Assembly: GCA_012519415.1 (NCBI GenBank)
Contig: JAAYQG010000027.1
Span: 1-45,258 of the forward strand
Direction of reading: 5' to 3'
DNA: 45,258 nucleotides
Source: Treponema sp.
GTDB lineage: Bacteria > Spirochaetota > Spirochaetia > Treponematales > Treponemataceae
Each line of letters begins with the position of its first letter. Within the stretch, counting starts at the first letter, position 1. The notes beneath the pieces were generated by a model. It was not told the origin of the DNA, did no database searches, and worked only from the letters and a program-made list of their open reading frames with translations. Position numbers and translations under genes: made by a program. Shown one piece after another: positions 14,088-22,713 of this stretch.

Positions 14088-15065
14088 ATGTTTGTAACTC
14101 TTTGTCTAAATCCAACAATACAAAAAACACTTGTTTTTGAAAAATTCCACCATGCTGAAGTAAATCGAGCTAAAGAATCATTTACAGATATTTCCGGAAA
14201 AGGCGTTAATGTAAGTCGTGTATTGGCTCAGTTAAAAAAGCCTGTTCTTCATATTACTCAACTTACAAAAGAAGAAAAATCATTCTTCAAGCGGGAGCTT
14301 AAAAAACAGAAAATAGAACTTTTTTCGATTAAGACTGCTGCAAAAGCAAGAATATGCACCACAATAATAGAAGAAAATATGTCAAAAAACGATAATATTG
14401 TTCGAAGCATTACAGAACTTGTAGAAAATGGCAACAAAGTTGAACCTAAAACAGAAATTCATTTGAAGAAAAATTTTGACAAACTGCTTAAAAAAGCAAA
14501 AAATAATTTTAAAATTGATGCCTTTGTTATTTCCGGAAGTAAAGCACCGGGTTTTAATGATTCGCTTTTTGCAGAACTTGCATTAAAAGCACATGCAAAT
14601 AAAATTCTAACTGTACTTGATATTAGAGGTGCTGATTTAAAAGAATTATTAAACGCTTTGCGCAATAATCCAATTAAAGCTGACGAAACGCCCATTATTA
14701 TAAAACCGAATGTTTTAGAATTAAAAGAAACATTTTTTGCAAATCAAGCGGAAAATTCTTCAGAATTTTTTGAAGAACGGATAAAATTTCTTCTTATGGA
14801 TATTTTTGAGAAATACGGAATTTTATCTATTATTACGCGCGGAAAAAATTCAACATTAGCTTTTGATGGCAAAAATTTTATTGTTATGCCTTCTAAAAAG
14901 TTAAATCCGGCAAAAATTATAAATACTATTGGTTGCGGTGATTCTTTTACGGCGGGTTTTGTTGCTGCAATGTCGGAATGCAAAAATTTTATAGAATCGC
15001 TAAAGCAAGGTGTGGAATGTGCTTCATTAAATGCTTTAACAATTCGTCCAGGTTCAATATTCTGA
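14088..15065 (+). CDS. PfkB-family sugar kinase (1-phosphofructokinase / tagatose-6-phosphate kinase like)
   Basis: A 325-residue ribokinase-fold enzyme. It begins with VTLCLNPTIQKTL, the N-terminal signature of the FruK/LacC branch, has GKGVNVSRVLAQL for sugar-phosphate binding, an ISGSKAPGF segment, a central KPNVLEL motif, and the ATP/catalytic signature NTIGCGDSFTAGF with the base Asp. FruK-type enzymes phosphorylate fructose-1-phosphate or a related hexose phosphate using ATP. Which substrate is used here cannot be told, and no PTS gene is adjacent. The ATG at 14088 has no Shine-Dalgarno and lies only 34 bases after tRNA-Pro, so the two are probably transcribed together. An upstream in-frame codon at 13962 would run through the tRNA and was rejected. 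Confidence 0.85.
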   Translation: MFVTLCLNPTIQKTLVFEKFHHAEVNRAKESFTDISGKGVNVSRVLAQLKKPVLHITQLTKEEKSFFKRELKKQKIELFSIKTAAKARICTTIIEENMSKNDNIVRSITELVENGNKVEPKTEIHLKKNFDKLLKKAKNNFKIDAFVISGSKAPGFNDSLFAELALKAHANKILTVLDIRGADLKELLNALRNNPIKADETPIIIKPNVLELKETFFANQAENSSEFFEERIKFLLMDIFEKYGILSIITRGKNSTLAFDGKNFIVMPSKKLNPAKIINTIGCGDSFTAGFVAAMSECKNFIESLKQGVECASLNALTIRPGSIF

Positions 15066-15114
15066 CGATTATATCAAGATTTTGCGGAGAGATTCATTTG
15101 CAAAAAACGAACTT

Positions 15115-15142
15115 TTTACAATTTATATGCTTATTATATGCT
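15115..15142 (+). promoter_or_regulatory. Possible lon promoter
   Basis: TTTACA (15115-15120), 16 bases, TATGCT (15137-15142). It would leave a leader of about 160 bases. The rest of the gap (15066-15306) is AT-rich with no CIRCE-type heat-shock operator visible. Confidence 0.35.
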
Positions 15143-15306
15143 TAAATAAAAAAAAAGTATTTGCCTTTATCAAAAAAAATTAGCATATTAAATATAGAGT
15201 ATATTTCTAAATTTATGTAAATATTTTAGAAAACTTTTAAAAATAAAATACTACACGTTTAATTTTGTTTTTTTATAAAAATGTGTTTTAAAAATAAAGA
15301 GGTAAT

Positions 15307-17694
15307 ATGTCTGAACCAAATATTGTTACTGTCGAACAGACTCTTTCAAATAAGCTTTGCATTATTCCATTAACCGGACGTCCGATTTTTCCGGGCATTT
15401 TTACACCGTTGATGATTAATTCGCCGGATGATACAAATGTAGTTGAAAAAGCTACCGAAACAGACGGACTTATCGGCGTTGTTATGACAAAAAATGATGT
15501 TGACTTTCCGACTGCTGAAGATTTGCATTCTGTAGGAACTGCGGCTAGAATTGTAAAAAAAATCAATCTGCCGGACGGCGGAGTAAATATTTTTATTTCG
15601 ACGATAAAACGTTTTAGAATTCGTAAAGTTCTTTCTGAAAAAGCACCTATTGTTGTAATTGTTGATTATCTTGAAGATGAAGAAGATGATACTTTTGAAG
15701 TAAAAGCATTGACACGTGCTTTACTAAGTGAAATGAAAGAAATTTCTGAAAACAATCCGCTTTTTTCAGAAGAAATGAGATTGAATATCGTAAACATAGA
15801 TTATCCGGGTAAAGTTGCGGACTTTATTGCTTCTATTTTGAATGTTGAAAAAGATGACCAGCAACGCATTCTTGAAATACAAAACGTAAGACAAAGAATG
15901 GAGCAAGTGCTTGTTTTCATCAAAAAAGAGCAGGAACTTCTTCGTATTCAAAAGCGAATTCAAAATGAAATAAATGACCGCATTGAAAAAAGCCAAAGAG
16001 ATTATTTTCTTCGAGAAGAACTCAAAGCAATTAAAGAAGAGCTTGGAATGGCTGTTGATGCGAAAAGCTCAGATTATCAAAAATTCAAAGAAAAACTTGA
16101 TTCATTTAAGTTCGAAGGTGAAATAAAAGAAACTGTTGATTCTGAACTTGAAAAATTTGCGCTGATGGATGCTAATTCAAGTGAATATATGATTTCTCGT
16201 AATTATCTTGAAACGATAGCAGCATTGCCTTGGGGTGAACCGGAGGTGGAAGAATACGATTTGATTAAAGCTAAGAAAATTCTTGAAGGAGATCATTACG
16301 GCTTAGAAGATGTTAAAAAACGAATAATTGAATATCTTGCTGTGCGTCGTCTCAAAAAAGATTCTAAAGGCTCTATTATTCTTCTTGTTGGACCTCCAGG
16401 CGTTGGAAAAACAAGTGTTGGACTTTCGATTGCAAATGCAATGAACAAGCCTTTTTTTCGCTTTTCTGTTGGAGGAATGCGTGATGAAGCTGAAATAAAA
16501 GGACATCGACGCACGTATATTGGTGCAATGCCTGGTAAGATTATTCAAGGATTAAAGATTTCAAAATCTAAAAGCCCTGTTTTTCTTATTGATGAAATTG
16601 ACAAAATGGGTTCGTCTTATCAAGGAGATCCTGCTTCTGCTTTGCTTGAAGTGCTTGACCCTGAACAAAACGTAGCTTTTAGAGATCATTATCTTGATTT
16701 GCCATTTGATGTTTCAAATATTTTGTTTATTTTGACTGCAAATTCATTCGATTCAATTCCTGAACCTTTGCTTGATCGCGCTGAAATTATCAGACTTTCC
16801 GGTTATATTGACCAAGAAAAAGTTGAAATTGCTAAGAAATATTTGATTCCGCGCAGCCTTGAAAAGAATGGTCTTAAAAAAGGGCAGATTAAATATTCAA
16901 AAGAAATGCTACTTCTTATTGCAAACAGCTATGCAAGGGAATCTGGCGTACGTAACTTTGAAAAAAATCTTGATAAAATTCACCGAAAAATTGTAACTGA
17001 ATTTTTGACAAGCGAAGAATATCTTTCTGCGGAAAATGATGCAGCAAGAAATAGTATTGTTACAGAAAAAAAAGTGATAGAAGCAAAAGATGTAAAAACA
17101 TATCTTGGAAATCCACTCTTTGATGGTGAAGAAATCAAAAAAGCAGATTCATCAGGGACAGCAATAGGTCTTGCATGGACAAGCATGGGCGGCGATACGT
17201 TAGCTATTGAAGCCGTTTCACTTGCAGGCAAAGAAGGCTTTAAGCTGACAGGTCAAATGGGCGATGTAATGAAAGAATCTGCTGAAATTGCTTTAAGCTG
17301 GGTGCGTAGCTATGTTATAGATGAACAATTATGTAGCCCCGATTGGTTTGAAAAAAACACAATACATTTACATATTCCAGAAGGTGCAACCCCTAAAGAC
17401 GGACCATCTGCTGGTATAACAATGGCAACAGCTTTGCTTTCTCTGATAAAAGATAAATCAATAAAACAAAACCTTGCAATGACAGGTGAATTATCTTTAA
17501 CAGGACAAGTTCTATCAATTGGAGGACTTAAAGAAAAAACAGTTGCAGCAAAACGCAACAAAATCAAACATATTATTATTCCCAAACAGAATGTACGCGA
17601 TTTAGATGATATTCCTGATCATGTAAAAAAAGGATTGATTTTTCACCCTGTTTCTAAAATGAAAGAAGTAGTTGAGCTTGTGTTTGCCAAATAA
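15307..17694 (+). CDS. lon: ATP-dependent Lon protease
   Basis: A 795-residue LonA-type protease of typical length. N-terminal substrate-binding domain about residues 1-215 (IIPLTGRPIFPGIFTPL), a coiled helical stretch (QRDYFLREELKAIKEELG), AAA+ module with Walker A GPPGVGKT at 362-369 and Walker B VFLIDEIDKMG, and a C-terminal serine/lysine-dyad domain with Ser701 in KDGPSAG and Lys744 in GGLKEKT. It degrades misfolded and regulatory proteins in the cytosol. GAGG at 15299-15302 precedes the ATG. Single-gene unit between the PfkB kinase and a hairpin-repeat cluster. Confidence 0.98.
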   Translation: MSEPNIVTVEQTLSNKLCIIPLTGRPIFPGIFTPLMINSPDDTNVVEKATETDGLIGVVMTKNDVDFPTAEDLHSVGTAARIVKKINLPDGGVNIFISTIKRFRIRKVLSEKAPIVVIVDYLEDEEDDTFEVKALTRALLSEMKEISENNPLFSEEMRLNIVNIDYPGKVADFIASILNVEKDDQQRILEIQNVRQRMEQVLVFIKKEQELLRIQKRIQNEINDRIEKSQRDYFLREELKAIKEELGMAVDAKSSDYQKFKEKLDSFKFEGEIKETVDSELEKFALMDANSSEYMISRNYLETIAALPWGEPEVEEYDLIKAKKILEGDHYGLEDVKKRIIEYLAVRRLKKDSKGSIILLVGPPGVGKTSVGLSIANAMNKPFFRFSVGGMRDEAEIKGHRRTYIGAMPGKIIQGLKISKSKSPVFLIDEIDKMGSSYQGDPASALLEVLDPEQNVAFRDHYLDLPFDVSNILFILTANSFDSIPEPLLDRAEIIRLSGYIDQEKVEIAKKYLIPRSLEKNGLKKGQIKYSKEMLLLIANSYARESGVRNFEKNLDKIHRKIVTEFLTSEEYLSAENDAARNSIVTEKKVIEAKDVKTYLGNPLFDGEEIKKADSSGTAIGLAWTSMGGDTLAIEAVSLAGKEGFKLTGQMGDVMKESAEIALSWVRSYVIDEQLCSPDWFEKNTIHLHIPEGATPKDGPSAGITMATALLSLIKDKSIKQNLAMTGELSLTGQVLSIGGLKEKTVAAKRNKIKHIIIPKQNVRDLDDIPDHVKKGLIFHPVSKMKEVVELVFAK

Positions 17695-17739
17695 TAAGCT
17701 TGTTATAAATCGAAGAACAATGCACACAGTCTTACACGC

Positions 17740-18325
17740 ACAATGCGCTTCCGCAGATTAATCCCGAATTTGCAAAACCAATATAATGCGAAACCGCCAC
17801 AAAAACTCATAGGTTGCCATTTCGCTAACATAAACCCAAAATTTTGGATTAATCCCAAGTGAACGCCCAAGCCTTCAAGTTTTTGCCTCGCAAAATTATG
17901 CCGTTTCGCTAGATTAATCTCAAAATTGTAGATAAAACCCAAGTGAACGCCCAAGCCTTCAAGTTTTCGTCCACGAAAACTTGGCGTTTCGCTAACATAA
18001 ACCCAAAATTTTAGATTAATCCCCAAGCGAAACGCACAGTGCACAAGCAACGAGTTTTGTTTCGCAAAACTCGGCAGTTTAATAAGACAGGACGTCTTAT
18101 TAAACTGCAAACTTTCCGGTTTCGCTATGCCAATCCCAAATTTATATAACAACCCAAACGCAAATCTCCCAAAGTTTTCGTCCACGAAAACTTTCCGGTT
18201 TCGCTATGCCAATCCCAAATTTATATAACAACCCAAACGCAAATCTCCCAAAGTTTTCGTCCACGAAAACTTTCCGGTTTCGCTATGCCCAATCCCAAAT
18301 TTATATAACAACCCAAAGCGAAACC
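17740..18325. repeat. Intergenic hairpin-repeat cluster 2 (largest)
   Basis: Occupies most of the 684-base gap between lon and glpK. In order: a decayed type A unit (about 17740-17795); A-like copies near 17820-17865 and 17902-17950; a type B hairpin CAAGTTTTCG / CGAAAACTTG (17960-17983, loop TCCA); a full A unit 17984-18035 (arms GCGTTTCGC / GCGAAACGC); hairpin 18051-18073 (CGAGTTTTG stem); 15-bp hairpin 18074-18108 (loop AGGAC); then a 79-base tandem repeat starting 18112, 18191 and 18270, each with an A-like part and, between units, a 10-bp hairpin AAAGTTTTCG / CGAAAACTTT. The last A unit has paired arms GGTTTCGC / GCGAAACC (18276-18283 with 18318-18325). Reading frames here are by-products of the repeats. 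Confidence 0.88.
18112..18325. repeat. 79-base tandem repeat, 2.7 copies
   Basis: Units start at 18112, 18191 and 18270 and are almost identical. The first two end their A part in GCAAATC, which spoils pairing with GGTTTCGC, whereas the third ends in GCGAAACC and pairs over 8 bp. The near identity points to recent local duplication. Confidence 0.88.
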
Positions 18326-18378
18326 ATGATATACTTAACCCATCTTTTCTATAAATATCACATTCAAGCGGAGAAAAA

Positions 18379-19905
18379 ATGGAAAAAAAATTTATCATCG
18401 CATTAGATCAAGGCACAACATCTTCAAGAGCTATTATTTATAATAGAAATGCACAGCCGCTTTTTGCTAGAAGTCGTGAATTTACTCAGTATTATCCAAA
18501 ACCCGGTTGGGTTGAGCATGATGCGGAAGAACTTTTTCAAAGTCAGCTTGATGTTTTAAAAGAAATAGTTGAACTTACAGCGCAAGATAACGAATGTTCG
18601 GTTGAAGAAATTGCAAACAATATTGCTGCTTTGGGTATAACAAATCAAAGAGAAAGTATTGTTCTTTGGGAAAAATCAAGCGGGAAGCCTGTTTATCATG
18701 CGATTGTTTGGCAATGCCGACGAACAAGTGCGATTTGCGATAAACTTATTGCAGAACAAAAGACGGAATTTTTTCGAAGCAAAACAGGACTTATAATAGA
18801 CGCATATTTTTCAGCAACTAAGATTGTATGGCTTTTAGAAAATTTGGAAGGTCTTAGAAAAAGAGCCGAAAATGCAGAAATTCTTGCAGGAACAATAGAT
18901 ACATGGCTTATATGGAAACTTTCAGGCGGAAAAACTCATGTAACTGATGTAACAAATGCAAGTCGTACTATGCTTTTTAACATTCATACTATTCAGTGGG
19001 ACGAAGAAATCTTAAAGCTTTTGAATATTCCACGCTGTATTTTGCCGGAAGTAAAAGATTCAAGTGCAATTTATTGCAAAACTTCAAAATCCGTATGCGG
19101 TTTTGAAGTTCCAATATCGTCTGCCATCGGCGATCAACAGGCAGCACTTTATGGACAAGCTTGCTTTGAAGAAGGGACTGCCAAAAATACTTATGGAACT
19201 GGCTGCTTCCTTCTATTAAATACAGGTGAAAAACCTATAGTTTCAAAACATAATCTTCTTACCACAATCGCACTTGGATTTAATGGAAAAATAACCTATG
19301 CACTAGAAGGAAGTGTTTTTATGGGTGGTGCTATTATAAAATGGCTCAGAGATGAACTTGAACTTATTACAACAGCACATGAATGTGATATGCTTGCAGA
19401 ATCAGTTGATGATGCAAACGGTTCATATCTTGTTCCAGCTTTTACCGGGCTTGCTTCTCCATATTGGGATATGTATGCAAGGGGTACAATTGTAGGACTA
19501 ACACGCGGTGTAAAAAAAGCCCATATTTGCCGTGCCGCACTTGAGGGAATTGCTTTTCAAGTAAAAGATGTAATTGACTGCATGATAAAAGATTTAGGCA
19601 AATCATTGGAATATTTAAAAGTTGACGGCGGCGCATCAGTTAGCAATGTTATGATGCAGTTTCAAGCCGATTTGTTAAAAACGCCTGTAATAAGACCTCA
19701 GAATATTGAAACAACCGCATTAGGTGCTGCTTTTCTTGCAGGACTGGCAGTTGGATTTTGGAAAAGTACGGAAGAACTTAAAGCATGTTGGAAAGCACAA
19801 AAAATTTTTGAACCTGTAATGTCTGATAAAAAACGTGAAGAATCCTGCAACGGCTGGAAAAAAGCAGTTTCTCGTGCTCTAGATTGGGAAGAGGTAAAAC
19901 AATGA
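18379..19905 (+). CDS. glpK: Glycerol kinase
   Basis: A 508-residue FGGY-family kinase of normal GlpK length. Key features: ALDQGTTSSRAIIY at the N-terminal phosphate-binding loop, PGWVEHDAEEL, ALGITNQRESIVLWEKSSGK, AIVWQCRRT, TDVTNASRTMLFNI, GDQQAALYGQACFEEGTAKN and the adenosine-binding LKVDGGAS. It makes sn-glycerol-3-phosphate from glycerol and ATP in the cytosol. GGAG at about 18370 precedes the ATG. First gene of a four-gene operon; its stop overlaps the dehydrogenase start (ATGA). No glycerol facilitator gene is present. Repeat cluster 2 ends 53 bases before its ATG, so its promoter must lie in or beside the repeats. Confidence 0.97.
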   Translation: MEKKFIIALDQGTTSSRAIIYNRNAQPLFARSREFTQYYPKPGWVEHDAEELFQSQLDVLKEIVELTAQDNECSVEEIANNIAALGITNQRESIVLWEKSSGKPVYHAIVWQCRRTSAICDKLIAEQKTEFFRSKTGLIIDAYFSATKIVWLLENLEGLRKRAENAEILAGTIDTWLIWKLSGGKTHVTDVTNASRTMLFNIHTIQWDEEILKLLNIPRCILPEVKDSSAIYCKTSKSVCGFEVPISSAIGDQQAALYGQACFEEGTAKNTYGTGCFLLLNTGEKPIVSKHNLLTTIALGFNGKITYALEGSVFMGGAIIKWLRDELELITTAHECDMLAESVDDANGSYLVPAFTGLASPYWDMYARGTIVGLTRGVKKAHICRAALEGIAFQVKDVIDCMIKDLGKSLEYLKVDGGASVSNVMMQFQADLLKTPVIRPQNIETTALGAAFLAGLAVGFWKSTEELKACWKAQKIFEPVMSDKKREESCNGWKKAVSRALDWEEVKQ

Positions 19906-21401
19906 TTTATGATGCAGCAATCATTGGTGCTGGAATTGTCGGTTCTTGTATCGCTAGAGAATTAAGCCGTTATAAGCTCAATATTTGTATTCTTGAAAAA
20001 GAAAACGATGTTTCTTGTGGAGTTTCAAAAGCAAATTCTGGAATTATTCATGCCGGATATGATCCTGAACCGAATACATTGATGGCTTTGCTTAATGTTA
20101 AAGGTGCAGAAATGTATCCTGAACTATCAAAATCGCTTCATTTTGATTTTAAGCAAATCGGTTCGTTTGTAATTTCTTTTAATGAAGCAGATAGAGTGCA
20201 CTTAGAAAATCTTCTTGAGAGGGGAAAAACAAACGGAGTAAAGGAACTTCGTATTATCGAAAAAGAAGAACTAAAAAAAATTGAACCAAATATTTCCGAT
20301 GAAGCAAATGCTGCTCTTTTTGCGCCCTCTGCCGGCATAATAAGTCCTTATCAGGCAACGTGGGCGTTTGCAGAAAATGCTGTTCAAAATGGTGTAAAAC
20401 TCTATTTAAATAACCAAGTACGTGCTATAGAACGAAATACAGAAAACGGTGAAGAACTTTTTGAATTGAAAACTTCAAAAGGTAGCTTAAAAACCCGCTT
20501 TGTAATAAATGCTGCCGGACTTTATGCTGATAAAATAAATGAACTTGTCGGCGCAAAAACTTTTTTTACAAAAGCTCGTCGTGGTGAATATTGTCTTTTA
20601 GACAGTAATTGTAAAAATTTAGCGAAACATGTGCTTTTTCAGTTGCCCTCTAAGCTTGGCAAAGGTGTTTTGATTACACCTACAGTTGATAACAATATTC
20701 TAATTGGACCAAGTGCGGATTCTGTGTCAACGGTTGATGAAACTGCAACTACAAAAGCAGGACAGAAATTTGTTTTTAATACAGCTTGCCGTACAATTCC
20801 AAATCTTCCCGCAAGAAATATTATAAATTCTTTTGCAGGAGCAAGAGCTTTAGCTTTTGTAAAATCAGAAACAGAAGAATTTGTTCCTGTTAATGATTTT
20901 ATCATAGAAGAGGATTCTATAATAAAAAAATTTATTACAGTCGGTGGCATTGCATCTCCGGGATTATCTGCTGCTCCGGCTATTGCAGTTTATGTTGTAG
21001 ACCTTTTAAAAAATGCAGGGCTTGAATTAATTCCGAATCAAGATTTTGTGTCTGTAAGAAAGGGAATTGAAAGTTTTCTTAGAGCTTCTGCTGAAAGAAA
21101 AGTGGAACTTATTGAAGAAAATTCGCTTTATGGGCGTATTATCTGCCGCTGCGAAATGATTACTGAAGCTGAAATTGTTCAATCAATTCATTCTATAATT
21201 GGTGCAACAGATTTAGACGGTGTAAAAAGGCGCACAAGAAGCGGAATGGGACGATGTCAAGGAGGCTTTTGCTTGCCGCGTGTTACAGAAATTTTAAGCC
21301 GTGAACTGAAAATTCCAATGATTGAAGTAACTAAAAAAGGTGGTTACTCTTATGTGCTTTACGGAAAAACACGTAGCAATGATGAGGTTCCCTATGATTG
21401 A
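19902..21401 (+). CDS. GlpA-like FAD-dependent glycerol-3-phosphate dehydrogenase with C-terminal BFD-type [2Fe-2S] domain
   Basis: A 499-residue protein. The N-terminal GAGIVGSCIARELSRY is a Rossmann FAD-binding loop; the body is the DAO fold (SGIIHAGYD, FVINAAGLYADKI, TVGGIASPGLSAAPAIA). The last 95 residues are a BFD-like iron-sulfur domain with C415-R-C417 and C452-x4-C457 (GRCQGGFC). This layout is that of the anaerobic G3P dehydrogenase subunit A, and its place right after glpK supports oxidation of glycerol-3-phosphate to dihydroxyacetone phosphate. The start is ATG 19902 (ATGA overlap with glpK). Overlap of 8 bases with the next flavoprotein indicates a complex. L-2-hydroxyacid oxidation is a less likely alternative. 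Confidence 0.88.
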   Translation: MIYDAAIIGAGIVGSCIARELSRYKLNICILEKENDVSCGVSKANSGIIHAGYDPEPNTLMALLNVKGAEMYPELSKSLHFDFKQIGSFVISFNEADRVHLENLLERGKTNGVKELRIIEKEELKKIEPNISDEANAALFAPSAGIISPYQATWAFAENAVQNGVKLYLNNQVRAIERNTENGEELFELKTSKGSLKTRFVINAAGLYADKINELVGAKTFFTKARRGEYCLLDSNCKNLAKHVLFQLPSKLGKGVLITPTVDNNILIGPSADSVSTVDETATTKAGQKFVFNTACRTIPNLPARNIINSFAGARALAFVKSETEEFVPVNDFIIEEDSIIKKFITVGGIASPGLSAAPAIAVYVVDLLKNAGLELIPNQDFVSVRKGIESFLRASAERKVELIEENSLYGRIICRCEMITEAEIVQSIHSIIGATDLDGVKRRTRSGMGRCQGGFCLPRVTEILSRELKIPMIEVTKKGGYSYVLYGKTRSNDEVPYD

Positions 21402-22713
21402 AAAAATAATTAATTCCGACGAAAAATCAATTTTTCTTAATTATGAAGTTGTAATTATTGGAGGAGGACCTGCCGGTCTTGCTGCATCAATTGAAGTAAA
21501 AAAAAGCGGCGTAGAAAAAGCTCTTCTTTTAGAGCGTGATACTAGACTTGGTGGCATTTTGCTTCAATGTATTCACAATGGCTTTGGACTTCATTATTTT
21601 GGAGAAGAACTTACAGGAACTGAATATGCTGCACGTTTTGTTTCAAAGGTGCATGAACTTAATATAGAATTCAAAATAGATACAACCGTGCTTTCAATTG
21701 AAAAACTTGAAAGTAGCGAAATCCTTGTTACAGCAATAAATACAAAAGATGGTTTAATTTTTATTAAAACAAAAGCACTTGTACTTGCAATGGGCTGCCG
21801 CGAACGTACTCGTGGTGCGCTTGTAATTCCAGGTGAAAGACCTGCCGGAATTTTTACAGCAGGTGCTGCTCAGCGTTTTGTAAATATCGAAGGATACCTC
21901 CCGGGTAAAAAAATTGTTATTTTAGGTTCAGGGGATATTGGATTAATAATGGCAAGGCGTCTTACGCTTGAGGGAGCTGAAGTAAAGCTTATCTGTGAAA
22001 TTATGCCTTTTTCGGCAGGTCTTGCAAGGAATATTGTTCAATGTGTTGAGAATTTTAATATTCCGGTAAAATTTTCGCATACAATTACAAAAATACATGG
22101 AAAACAGCGGCTTGAGGGCGTTACTATTTCAGAAGTTGATAGCAATCGAAAATCAATAGCAGGTACGGAAAGTTTTGTCGAATGTGATACATTGCTCCTT
22201 TCTGTGGGGCTTATTCCTGAAAATGAACTTTCAATTAATTGCGCAGTTGCAATAGATGCAGCGACATCAGGTCCTGTTGTGAACGAAACAATGGAAACAT
22301 CTATTGAAGGCATTTTTGCTTGCGGCAATTCTGTTCATGTTCATGATTTGGTAGATTTTGTTACAGAAGAAAGTATTCGTGCCGGTGCTATGGCTGCATC
22401 ATATGTAAAACTTAAAGAGCGCAAAAAATATCTTAGAATTCCTATAAGAAGTGCAAATCGTGTTCGCTATACTGTGCCGCAATATATTGATTCTTTGGAT
22501 CATGAAAAAATTGTAATTATGTTCCGTGTAACTGATGTATATCGAAATGTTAACGTTGTTGTTTCGACAGGAACAGAACGTATATATTCTGCAAAAAAAC
22601 GCATAGTACGCCCCGGTGAGATGCAGGTTATTGAACTTGATAAAATGCAGATTGAAAAACTTAAAGAATCAGTAACTGTTTCAGTTGAGTTGCCGGAGGA
22701 GGATATTGACTGA
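21394..22713 (+). CDS. FAD/NAD(P)-dependent oxidoreductase subunit of the glycerol-3-phosphate dehydrogenase complex
   Basis: A 439-residue two-dinucleotide-binding flavoprotein. FAD loop IIGGGPAGLAASIEVKKSG near residue 15-35, a CIHNGFGLHYFGEELTG segment, MGCRERTRG, a second nucleotide loop VILGSGDIGLIMARRL for NAD(P)H, and FACGNSVHVHDLVD near the FAD end. It most likely passes electrons between the GlpA-like subunit and NAD or another carrier. The start ATG 21394 has GAGG 6 bases upstream and lies within the end of the preceding gene; earlier in-frame codons would extend the overlap without reason. A glpK / GlpA-like / this protein / DUF1667 order recurs in other anaerobes such as Thermotoga and clostridia. 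Confidence 0.87.
   Translation: MIEKIINSDEKSIFLNYEVVIIGGGPAGLAASIEVKKSGVEKALLLERDTRLGGILLQCIHNGFGLHYFGEELTGTEYAARFVSKVHELNIEFKIDTTVLSIEKLESSEILVTAINTKDGLIFIKTKALVLAMGCRERTRGALVIPGERPAGIFTAGAAQRFVNIEGYLPGKKIVILGSGDIGLIMARRLTLEGAEVKLICEIMPFSAGLARNIVQCVENFNIPVKFSHTITKIHGKQRLEGVTISEVDSNRKSIAGTESFVECDTLLLSVGLIPENELSINCAVAIDAATSGPVVNETMETSIEGIFACGNSVHVHDLVDFVTEESIRAGAMAASYVKLKERKKYLRIPIRSANRVRYTVPQYIDSLDHEKIVIMFRVTDVYRNVNVVVSTGTERIYSAKKRIVRPGEMQVIELDKMQIEKLKESVTVSVELPEEDID

Noticed and set aside
15066-15306. CIRCE-type heat-shock operator before lon
   Set aside because: No TTAGCACTC / GAGTGCTAA pair is present; only AT-rich sequence and short direct repeats.
17703-18185. Open frame of 160 codons on the minus strand within repeat cluster 2
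   Set aside because: It is made of translated hairpin repeats, with the same motifs recurring (LGVHLGF, FGINL), no ribosome site and no resemblance to a protein.
18204-18406. Two short frames of 64 and 66 codons, one per strand, within and just after the 79-base repeats
   Set aside because: Both are products of the repeat sequence; one overlaps the glpK start.
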